Source: Ascaris suum (Eukaryota; Nematoda; Chromadorea; Rhabditida; Ascarididae). Taken from it: a stretch of 64,000 bases of DNA. Location of the stretch: contig CM024170.1 of the NCBI GenBank assembly GCA_013433145.1, positions 12,871,866-12,935,865 of the forward strand, given 5' to 3'. Every line of letters begins with the position of its first letter. Position 1 is the stretch's first letter. This document shows, piece by piece, positions 26,545 to 38,000 of the stretch. A program made the translations under genes and the position numbers. The notes beneath the pieces are model-generated. The model saw nothing but the letters and a program-made list of their open reading frames with translations, was not told the DNA's origin and made no database searches.

Positions 26545-26609
26545 AATAAACTGTTATTAGAAATGCATATAATGGGAAATTTATTGCTTAAAATTTATAT
26601 TTAAATAAA
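26545..26609 (+). terminator. Candidate polyadenylation signals for dhs-28
   Basis: AATAAA occurs at 26545-26550 and 26604-26609, about 220 and 280 nt after the dhs-28 stop codon. Either could direct 3' end formation. The surroundings are so AT-rich that the hexamer alone is weak evidence. Confidence 0.4.
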
Positions 26610-29066
26610 TTTATTCATCGTAAATATCACCTTTGAGATTTTTTAAGTTGGACGTCGGCTACTGCTATTGTCAAATAACACAGTAAGTTGTAGTAGGTAG
26701 TACTAGTAATGTAATATTTATTCATAGAGAAATAAAGAAAGCTGTGATAGCATAGTGTAGTAAACGAGGAAACATGATAAGAGCATGATAAGGGTTCAAA
26801 GAGGAAAAAGGAAACAAATAGTTGAGAGAAGAAATGAGTTACATTCGAAGTTGAAAGGAAAATACGCATGCATTAATAAAATCAGCTATTTTTAGCAAAA
26901 TTGATTTTATGTGGGCAATCCACTGAAATGACTCTTAAAATTGAAAAATAAATCTCTTAAATGAAAAACCATCAAAATAATATTTAAATATATTTGTTAG
27001 TGATATTAGATTAGTCATGAATGATATGTATTCCATTAAGTACTATTTCCAAAAAAAGGAGAAACTGTTCACTTACTTATTAAAAAATATTTATCGATAA
27101 TATTTGGCATTTTTTGTGGCAAATATTTCAATTCTCATCATTTTGAACATTTAAAAGCATATGGATAAGATTTGCAAACATTGGTTAACCTTTTGGGTGT
27201 TCGTTGTTAATATTGATAAAGAAAAGATAGCGCAAGATTTTTTCTTAAGGAAGTTCACTGATAACAGTACTTGCATCTGAGAATGGATCACGTAAGTAGG
27301 CACTTGAATATCCTGAAATACTAAGCAGGTACTTTTTAATATTAGATAATAAAGTAAGCGCGTCCATCCATCTTAAAAACGGAACATAAGGTGCCATATG
27401 TACTGATTCTTGAGGACTATTGCTAACTCTGCTGCTCAATATCGAATACCTTCTCATGATTATTAGTTGACGAAGTGGCTATGACTCGATGTGATACTTA
27501 GCATTCTTAAAACCATTTGCCCGACCTTTTACTTCTGGATGCAAAAAAAAAAACTGGGTAATGAATCGACATCTTCCTCTTCGACGAAAAAATTTGACAG
27601 GAAACAGGAACGTATGTGACAAAGTAATTCATCGGATGGATGGAAACCTGTTGGAAACTACAGGTGTAGATGAAATATTCAATAAATCAACGCATTGATC
27701 CATTTCATGGAAGACGTACTTGTGTTAGAGCAATCGACAAACAAATCGACTGAATTTTGGTCTGCCGGAAATCGAAAACATTGAAGATGTCTGGCATAGA
27801 ATCGAGATTTGCCGGAAAATAGCCGGAATCTGTTGGATTCCGGAGGTTTTTGCCGGATCTATTGGAAAATCGAGGAGTCGTATCCACCATAGGGTCGACA
27901 GTATAAGATGAACCCGAGAGAAACAACCTCAGCGACGCAACCGAGTTCACAGCGATTGTTTGACCGTTCGAATATGTTTGAAATGAGCGCAATAAAAACG
28001 GCATAAACTTTGTAATTTTTTTTCTTGCGTGGACTTCAAAACCCTGCTGCATTTCCAAAAAAAGATAGATGGAGGAGGAAGTGGCATATGTGGCTTCTAC
28101 TTTTGAATCTGGGACACGGGACAGAACGGCCGATGTTTTTTCTTGCGACCCCTTTTAATACCTCCAGGATTGGGTTCTCTATCCTGAACTTCTGAACGGC
28201 GATACAGAGACACGACATTGAGACATTATGTTTAGAATGCCAAATTGAAATAACGAAGCGGAAGATGCTCGACCGGTCCAATGATAAAGGTTTCCCGAGG
28301 AGGGAGGAAGGGAGAGGTGACAGGAGAAGTAAACTTATGGGATAGCTGTGAACCATTCTGAATTTGAAAGAAGTCGTGTTACGTTTTGAGCAAAAAACGC
28401 TTGCTGCAGCGAGAGGGCGAAAAATTGCCGAGAATCGGTGAGGTTTATTTTTATCACCTCTAAACTTACCCGCCACAGCAAAAGAATGGTGATAGGAAGT
28501 GGCAAAAACAAAGGATGTAGTCCACTTTGGAAGGACATTGGAAGGTGATCCAGTAGATGGCTGTGTCTCGTGGTCAGAGTGGATGGTTGTGCCTAGCAGA
28601 GACGATTTTTATGTACGTGGAAGATAGAAAAAACGAAAGTGCGGCACGTTCTCGAAAATTTCCAGTTCGTTTCAGGAGGCCTTCTTCCATCACAGGGAAC
28701 AAATATGCCACATTACTTGAAACTGCTATTGGCAGCTATATAATACAACCTGTCGAATATGATACCTTATGTTTTGGAAACGATATCCATCATTTGTCGG
28801 TTATACAGCCGGCCGGTCAGGTTGTCAGAGTGCAAAAACACATCCTGTCAGGTCTTCTGGTTTGCAGCCTCATCTATTTATGACCTTGTGGTTTAGTGAT
28901 AGGTGAACGTTGGCGTTGTGTTCGTAAAAATGGCGGGATGCGAGGGTTCCCGCAAAGATTGCTCGAGTACGGTAGCGCGAATTTTTTTTTTTGCCCGCTC
29001 AGGATGTTGGCGTTCTTCACTGATGAGTCGCTAGGTTTGGGCTTAATTGTTTGATTTCTGTTTCAG
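26610..29066. other. Intergenic region, dhs-28 to SAP30-like gene
   Basis: Holds the doubtful minus-strand ORF at 27245-27457. At 27770-27860 a GCCGGA-type motif recurs about five times. Two long overlapping minus ORFs (27705-28058 and 28036-28476) are serine-rich and low in information; I do not call them genes. A plus frame at 28557-28883 starts just after an AG and has a possible donor (GTACGT) at about 28613, but it cannot be joined in phase to the next exon. Confidence 0.4.
27245..27457 (-). CDS. Small hypothetical ORF, 70 aa
   Basis: A minus-strand ATG-to-TAA frame of 70 codons with balanced composition: MRRYSILSSRVSNSPQESVH, then a moderately hydrophobic middle (MDALTLLSNIKKYLLSI) and a polar end. 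It sits tail to tail with dhs-28. There is no clear acceptor before the ATG and I recognise no family. It might be a small single-exon gene or one exon of a minus-strand gene, but a chance ORF is about as likely. Confidence 0.25.
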   Translation of the reverse strand: MRRYSILSSRVSNSPQESVHMAPYVPFLRWMDALTLLSNIKKYLLSISGYSSAYLRDPFSDASTVISELP

Positions 29067-29092
29067 TCTCGGATAAGCGTGGTTTGGGTTGG

Positions 29093-32000
29093 ATGCTTCG
29101 ATCCCATGATATGAGGAAAAAGAATTCATCTCCATGCCCATATTTTTGTAACCCCAAGGAAGGGATAGCATGCGTTATTATGCATATTTGGAGTAGTAAT
29201 GGTCCTATCCATCCTTGATTACCTTGTCTAATACTTTCTGCTCGGCAATTCGTCGAACTAGAATAGCGTAACTTAACACATACAATTGCACACCATAGTA
29301 TAATTTCCCCCAGTATGTAGCCTCATTGACCGTGGTACTTTCACAGACGTTTCTGCGCTTTTCGGCGTCCATGAAAAAGCAGTTAGTGAAAAAAAAAATT
29401 TCTTAAATATTCTAACGATTATTTTTCTTATTTTTTACGCCGTTGTCGCTAACTCGCGAAAAGTTTGCAGTCGACGATTCACAAATGTCTTAGTTTATGA
29501 CTGAATTCAAATGTTCTAACGCATTTTCTTGAAGCCTATTTCGTTTTTATTTTATCTAGAGGTTTTGAAGTTGCCATGTGCTATAGCATACTTATAAATA
29601 GGACATTACGCTCTGTGAAATGTTGCATATATTAAAGGAAAAACCTTCAATGAAATATTACCGTCGGCGGTTTTTATAGCTGACCTGTGAGGATTCTGTC
29701 GTTATAGAAATATTTCTAGCTGAAGATCCGTATCAGAGTTGTTCGCCGGTATTTGATATGCAGCGTCATGGGCATGTTCCATCTTCGTCGTCTGCTGGCA
29801 GGAACGCTTATTGCACTAAGACTGTTTCGGCACCTTTAACACCCACCCCCGAGGTTTGTTATTGTGTTGAACTTTGAGACGTAAATTTTATCGCCATAAT
29901 CGAAGGCCTCTGCGGATGGAGACCGTTTGCTGCTCGCATCCCGTTGAGTGCATATATGGGTTTGAAAACATTATTAGTGTGGTAGTAGTGTACGAAGAAA
30001 TCTGGGAAGAAATCATATAGATGCATTCCTGCCCTCCCTTCTCCCTTCCTCCTCGCCCCATTAGAATTCCAGATGGCTTTTCACACCAAATTCCGCAATC
30101 ATTATGCTAATATCGGTCACTAACTTGCATCGACGCTAACAAACCCTGAAGTATAGCATGTCTACAGCGACTTCGAAACTAACTATACCCTGCCTTATAG
30201 ATGCTTCTCCACCTTCCTCCCCTTCTCCACTCCTTACCATCATCCTATCAAATTTTTCTATGATTATGACCTCGCCTCAACGATAGAGCAGTCTAAGTGG
30301 ACGATACTTAAGTTATACAGTGGGCAGCACTGACTATAGGGTGGAACGTCCTCGTTTTACTTCCAGTACACTCTGTGGTTCTAGGATGGTGCCATGCGAT
30401 TTCAAGGTGGACTGAATGAGATGGCTTCATCAACGACCTATAGAAACGCTTCAAAGTGTGTTAATCACACACTAGCTACTAGCTTACCATCGTTGATGGA
30501 TTCAGAAAGTGCAATGCAAGAGGTCAACCAACGAGATGGATGCACAATACCAACGACCTCAGCAATATCAATTGCTCGTCCTCATCAGCAAATCTTTTTT
30601 ACTGGTAAGCATTTTTCGCTATTTTCGAGAACTTTATATCCTAAAAAACTTGCTATAAGCTTATTTCGCTAGGCGAAATATGGCCTTAGGCATTCTGTCT
30701 TAGTACAGTGTGTTTTCCTTTTTTTCGGGGTGGGGAGGGGGGAAGGGGGAGGATGTTTTTAGGCAAGGTTTTTATTAAAAACATCATGGGCATGACAGTA
30801 GTCAAATATCAATGCATCCATGAGAGAATAGCGGGTGAACAGTATTTCATAGGGTCTCGTTTCGTTATCCCTTGGTGAATAAGTTGTTTTTTTTTCTAAT
30901 CGAGGTCAGGAATTACACCAGAGTTGTAAACATTGAGCCTGTGAATAAAAATTAATAGACTTGAAACAGAGACGATGTTTTTCATGCCACAATCGACCCT
31001 TTGAAAAATTTCGCGGCAAAAGCGCTCTTTATTTTTATTTATTTTGACCAACACAGCATTCATTACGATTAATGTCTCTTCATATCGTTTCCACATGTTC
31101 TGACCCAATGCCTCTCTGATCCACTTCGCTCCTGTGGTCTTGAGGTCGGCCTCTTCTTCTTACAGGTCGGTCGGATGAAGGTAAAAGCGTTGTAAATGCG
31201 AACTTATGAGACGAATGTGGATACAAGAGAAATAGTTGAAGGGAGTTCTCAACGATTGCTGCCCACTAAGACACATTTTATTTAAAACACAAAAGGATAG
31301 GTTCGAGTAAAGTTTTCCAAATATTAGTGAAAACGATATGCGATGTCTTGAGATATCAGAGAAAACGACGATTTCGTCGCTTATTTTTAAAGCAAATTTC
31401 ATCAAACTCCACCATGGAAAATGGGCCGAAACGCAGAGATGATGTGATTTTCTTTGATACTCTAGAAAGTTGACATCACGCGTGACAGGTTATGTGGAAC
31501 TTGAGGTTGCATAGTAGGTAGCACAACGATGGAAGGATTTGAAAGGCTATTGGGATATGCTGGAGTCGGAAGTGCGGACGTATGAAAATTTCATTTTATA
31601 ATTGAATTTTACTGCCTTCGCAACATTTTTTTAAAGGATATGGCACGGGAGCAAATATTGTTCGTTGCAATTATGGCGATGAAGAAACTACAGATGAAGG
31701 CACCGAGGAATGTTCTACCTCACCTGGTATGTCTGAAAACTTTCCTGCATGTATCCTCCAACGCTTCTTCTTGGTCACTATTTCTTTAGCTTGATTTTTT
31801 GAAGAATTCGGCTATCTTATTTTCTTCTTTTTGCACTTTGCAGTGCATGGCAGCCTATCTATGGCACCTAAGTAACATATGCGGTTAATCTGCATAAATT
31901 GATTTCCTCTAATAGGTTTTTTTTACAGTAAGAGGAGTAGATAATGCATTTGTTTGATGTCATGATCATTGAACTTGTTTTGCTGAAATAAGGCGGCATC

Positions 32001-35000
32001 AACAATAAACATTTTTTGAAATGCGATATGAAAGGGTGTTGGATATCAGCGGCTAATAGTGATGGTGATGAGGTGAACAATCTAGGTCACTGTCATTGAA
32101 ACCTATTTTATGCCCATAGAAGCAGCTGGAAATGTCCTTGTGCGAAATACAAGAGGAAAAGAGGAGGGGGAAGGCAATAAATGCCCTTTCTTTGCTCAAA
32201 TTTCTCATCTGTTTGATTTTCTCCAACAGGTAGATAACAGTAAGCGATCGTAGCTTTCATGCTCTTTCACGGTTCTATCAAAGCTTTAGTTTTTCAGTTG
32301 CCAAAATTTACTTTGACCACATAAATCGTTTTTAGAAACCCACCGTCCATGCGTTGAGGATTTAAGTGAGATTTTAAGGATAGCTTGATGGATGTACTTT
32401 TATTAGTACATTTTCACTCTTTAAGCTATTTCGCACGCAGTAATTTGCAGTAGTTCATTTGCATAATCTGCCCGAAGCAAAATAGTGAAAGTTTCTTTTT
32501 TGAGGGTTTTCCCATTTTTCCGTTTTGTTGTCTTGCGTTTGTTGAGGACATTATGAACGTTCGATCAGCCTTCTGGAATATATGTCTGTCGGAGTGAAAA
32601 TTGAGGGATCTATTGTGCTAGTGAATATGTTGCATTATTCAAAAGATTTAATTTACCTCTTCAATGTCGACCAACTTGCTACTATTACGGTGGTTATTAA
32701 TTATATTTAACACATATTCAGCTTCGAGTGAAGGATCGACAGCGATGGAGAGTGAAGCATTCAGTGAATTGATGCGATGTTGCATTGCTGAGAAAGTCGG
32801 CAAAGGAGTATATGAATGCTGTCCCAGGAAAGCATCAGGCATTTGGCTAAGCGAAACGTTACGAGAAACCAGTGCTCTCAAGCGATTTCCTTTTGTCTAC
32901 AATACGGCTGTAAGTTTAACTTAAAATTCATAACCGATAATAGTGGTGGAGACAAGAAATACCGCAACCTTCGAAGTGAATAATCATCTATAGTGCATTC
33001 ACTTGGTTAGGGGCTTTTTGCGAAATTGATTTCGTACTTGGCGCCATATATGTATTTATTTATTTTCCAGGTTTTATTCGACTCGAAAATTGCTCCAGCT
33101 AAAGTTGTTAAAGTTTGATGAGTATGATTCACGCTATGTGGGACTCGCTTTGCAATAGTTCGAATTAATCAGCCATAAAAGCAGCACTTAATACAGATTT
33201 AAAGGTGGAAAAATAATTACAAACATTTGACACCAATCGATGCTTAATTTCGTACCAACCATATTGCCGAAAAAAGGGTCTTTTTTTGGAAGAATGCAGA
33301 CAGCAAACGCGTTGATCTGCTAGTGCATATTTGTGTTGATTACTTGCGAAAGCGATCAGCCAAGTGCACGACTTGATAGAGTGCAGGTCATGCCACATAT
33401 TGCAGCATTATTCTTTAATCTCTTTCGTTTTAAAGGTTGGATTTATGGGGAAAATGACAAGCTTTTCCAGGCCACTTATTTTTTTTACGTTCTTGGATGT
33501 GATTCATGCGGTATTGACAGAGTGCTTTTAGGAGATTGCATCTGTCGCTTATTATCGTTATCGTTCAGGTAGAAAAATGGATTATACCTTGTGGGGTTGA
33601 GTTTCTAGAAAAGATTCGATATTTTCTGTGGTTTGAATGATGTAGGGCGTAAATCCCGTCCGTGTAAAATACGTTCAAGTTTTTAAGCCTCTTTAAAGTT
33701 TTCAGTCTTCTCGAGCAGTCTTCTTGAGGTTCAATCTTCGATAAGAGATGCTTGAAGTCCGATGAGTTTGCCGGCTATTGAATGTTTAGGTGAATTTCAT
33801 TTGAAGATTATAGATTAATGTTGAGGAGTATTTTCAGAAGCGTCATTACTACATTTGCTTATATCATCGAAGGGTTATCCGAAATGAACCAGCACTCGCA
33901 AAAGGAGAATCGCTAAGGAATCGTGAACTGAGTAAATACGAACGAGATACGGAAGCGAATGAGGAAGAACTGAAAGAAATCGCCGACGATCCTCTCCTTA
34001 ATGTGCGCGTTTTCATTTTCCTTTAATATTTGTTTGGTAAACATATTGTGCAAGATATAGGTCTTGGGTGGCGGTTAAGGTGATTGTTATGTTTTGATTT
34101 GAATGAGGGTAACAGTTGTGATGTCCAACTACATAAATGATGACCCCTTTGGGCAACTTTGATAAAAGTAAATCTTGAATATTTATGGAAATTTTTCTTT
34201 TTAAGACAGAGAAGTCTCCCCACTTCCCCCCTCTCCACTTCCTCCTCTGCAGTCTTCGATCCGTACACAGATATATGTGCGAATGCACACCTAAACAACC
34301 AGCCAATGAGATTTGCTCATTTATTTAAGCAGCAGTCTACTTCGGCTTTAATATGAGCGTAATTGTAAACTCGATTATATTTTATTTTGAATGATATTGC
34401 TCAGAAAATAACAAATTGTAGCGTATTTCAGATGTCATCGAGGCGACGACAAATGAGTTTGACATCACATAGTGAAGAACCCTCGAGGAAGCATCGTAAG
34501 GTAAAAGCCTAGTGATAGCAGTATCTTGCTGGAAGTTTTTATGCCTTATTTATGCACATTTAAGGAGTGGCCAACCAAAAAAAGAAAGTTTCGGGCTTTC
34601 AAGTTTTAATTTATCACCTCTACGATCAAATTTCTTAGGGACATATTACCCCTTCCGGTTAGGCCATTGATTTTTGAGTGCAGCATTCCTCTAAACACCA
34701 AAAAATCGGAAAAAAAGCTGATTTTTAATCCATTTTATATTAAATGAATAAGCGGTCATAATATTATATCGCTTATGTATCAAGGGTTTTCAGTAAATTG
34801 TTTGATAGTCAGATATTTCTATTGAGGAGCGCTTTTTTGAACTCTTCAAACTAGGAAGATGTACTGCTATGCTAGTCACTCGTATCGAATTTATAAGTTA
34901 GTTCTATTTCTGTTTGATTCTCGATTTATATTTTACTGCAGCTTTTCGGATGGAGATGGAAGAGATTAAGTAAGCAAATATGTTCCTCTCAAAACTTGCT

Positions 35001-38000
35001 GTCGAGCTATCGGAACATGAAAGAGAGAGAGAGAAAGTTATGGTAGCTAGGTTATTTTAGTTTATTGAATTTTGCATGCTTAGCATTGTTTGTAGAGGAA
35101 CGGGAAACGCGATGAAATTATGCATGTTGGATCAGAAGATGGATCTGATAGCGATATGAGCGCAGAATATACAGAACTAAGACCCCGACGATCTGCGAGG
35201 TTAGCGTTCGCTCCTGATTTCCATATGTTCATTTATGCATAAGTTTCGGTTGGATTTTTTGTAAAAACTTGCGAAAAAGTCGCACGTGTAGGTGTCATAT
35301 ATCTCCAAGAGGAGACCAGTGGGTCACCTAGTCCGGTGATGTGAACGTCCATTTGCGTTCCTGTTTTAATGCAAACTTGAAAAATTTTTAAGCCGAGAAC
35401 CGTATCTCGAAGAGCAAAAACAGTCACAGAGGTAATTTTGCTTGCACTGGAGTATTGGTGATGAAAGTTCGGGGGGACCTTCGCATGCCAGTGTTCCGAT
35501 AAGTCTCGTTGTGTTTGGAGCACACTCATTTGTATGGGTTGCATGATTTTTAGCGTGTAAAAACTTGATAAGCCCCTTATATGAATATGTGCATATATAC
35601 GTATGTCTATTTGTTCTTCCGCTCATTCGATTGGTTTAACTCTTGAGTTGCAAGAGCTGTCGTCCTGAAGTATGGTTGATAGTTTTGTTTATTTGTTTAT
35701 TTACTTATCTATTGTGACGTTCCGAAATGGGAAAACATACAAAAGTGTGTGAGCATGAATAGCAAGAGAGAGCAAAAGTATCGCAAAGCATAGACATTTA
35801 CAAAAATGTCGCAAAGCTAGTTTCGGCGAGTAGACATTTAGTACATTAGAGGAGCAATAGAGTCCACGTGGAAACGGCTTAGCCGCAGTTTAAAGCTGAA
35901 AGAGCGGTTGCATTAACAGTATTAGTGGGAAGCAGATTCTAGATTCTTACAACTAGATTTTACGAAAAAAAAGGAAATACGGATGAAGCGTTTCTGAACA
36001 TTCTCTAGCGACCTGATATCAGGAGCCAAATAAGGAGACCATACAAGAGCGCAATATTCCAAAAAGGGGTCGACAGTAGACAGTGAAGATATTTCGATAA
36101 TGCTCAATACATTTGCATTGGAAAGCACGGACAGTACAGTCTGCAGTCTTCGACGAATTCTCAGCAACAGTGGGACGCTGCGCAATCTCCAGTGAAGTTT
36201 AGAGTCGGTTATAACACCAAAGTCATGAACATCATCTGTAGCGGAAGGAACTTTATTACTAAGCTTATGAAAAGGCTTCAAGGCTGAGCCTGCACTTGCA
36301 TCTGCGAAATCGAAATGCATATAGGAAAAAATGGCAGCACATCGTTATGTGTCATATAAAACACTTGAGAATGCATCTGCAAGCAGATTGTGCATAGCAA
36401 GTTATCGATGACGGCGAAGTTACCACGACTGTTTTTGAGACGTATACCATATAGCGCGCCTTCAGATTTGCTGTTACTGTACTTGTGGAATGCTTAAGCG
36501 TTTCTGCTAAATACCACACGTCTCTCATGGTTTCTAGTAAGTTTTTGTGTGCTGAATTCGATAGAGCTGAGAATGCCTCTGATTCAGCCGGCTCAAACCA
36601 TAGGGACTTTTTTTGCCGCGAAGCGCTGAAGGTATGACGGAAGTCACCTGGACTAGGTGATTGGTTTCTCTGCTGCACAAAACTTCGTTAACTAATCCAT
36701 AAAGCCTAAAAAACACCAATGCATTCCGTCGTTCCCGGATGAGTTTGCAAGAGAGAGGGATGTTGACGCCAATTACATCTTTTGTCTTTTCCCATGTCGA
36801 GATCTCAGACAGTTGAATTGCAACGATCATCGTCGTGTGTGAATATATCATCTCCATTACTCTAATATAGCTTTACTTTCAATGTTTTCTGGAAGTGAAT
36901 GTAAAGCTTTGTATTTTTCTTTAATTAGTGTTTAATTGCAACAGTTTGTTTAATTATTTGTAGGCATCAAAGTAATGGCTCCACAACGCCGTCGTCATCA
37001 CTAGCCAACGGCAGGACCACATCACTACGAAAGGAAGAGGAGAAATCGAAGAACGAGAAATCAGTTGAACTTGACGAATCGGGAGACGAAGATCTCTCTG
37101 CGGATAATAAACCCTCTTCCATCGAGGTATGCTTGCTGTTCTTTTTATTTATATGCAGGTATATTATGTCAGGTGGGAGGTTTTGCGGCTTCGAAGTGTT
37201 GGAATTTAGATACCTCAACATCTCTCAAATCACCACATTTTTGTTGATATGAAGCAAATAATTACATCAGCAAATAAGTTTAGGTCATGAGAATCATGGA
37301 ACTGTTGGAAGACATTTTAGACATCAGTGTTTTCCGCGAAGGATTGCTCTCTGAGGAATTTATCCGGAGAGTTGAAATGTTTGGGAAGGGTTTGGAGGAT
37401 GTTGCGGATGAAGAGGATGGTTATGGAAAGGAATGAGACTGTTCATATTGATCAGAACAGACTGCAGCTTGTGCACGTTCTGCAAGTGTAGGACTTTAGG
37501 ACTTTGCTGTGATTGGTTGACTCGTTCTGAAGCTATAAGTGAACTTTGCTGACGGCAAGCCACCGAAGGACGTTATTGAAATGGCGGACGGATTTGTGAG
37601 GTTTCCTGCCGTCCATTCTCTTTTAGCTGTTTGGTTTTCTTCCTGTTGCCGTATAGGACCGACTTTTTGTGACATTCAGTCCGATGCTAGAAGGAATTCT
37701 CAAGCCACCGCAGTCACGGCGGTAGTAGTCAGCCATTACCAGTAGCTGTTGTGCGCATCCGATTCTGCGCCGTAGCATGGACTGCCCCAAGCGGTTATGC
37801 TAAATCGTCAGAGGTGGTTTTCGGATCTATTTAAATCATTTCCTCCAGCCAGGTCGTTATCCAGTGTGGATCGATCGCGGTAAAAAGCATCTTCACGGCT
37901 TATGTCATAAGACAGGAGTTTTGCAAACCAATCTTGCACTGTTGTTTCTTTCGAAGCACCATTCAGCAGTAACTACGTGCAGACTTTGAGTTGTGTTTCT

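Noticed and set aside
28036..28476. 146-codon minus-strand ORF
   Set aside because: Ser/Phe/Leu-rich with no domain. It overlaps another long ORF in a different frame and probably reflects a locally less AT-rich repeat.
28557..28640. Frame reading WSEW, like a thrombospondin type 1 repeat
   Set aside because: It lacks the following C-x2-T-C-G pattern, and stops follow soon after.
31370..31600. Possible third copy of the antisense LINE (similar CTAGAAAG(C/T)TGA(C/T) words)
   Set aside because: Only a few short words match and no reverse-transcriptase motif can be read.
34942..34969. Mini-exon candidate with good AG and GTAAGC
   Set aside because: Its end phase (1) does not fit the next exon (35096, phase 0), while skipping it fits exactly.
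37284..37436. Open frame after an acceptor (VMRIMELLEDILDI..., 50 aa) in phase with SAP30 exon 36964-37126
   Set aside because: It ends in a stop and would remove the Sin3-binding domain. The direct join 37126 to 38705 keeps the family sequence continuous, so it is at most an alternative end.
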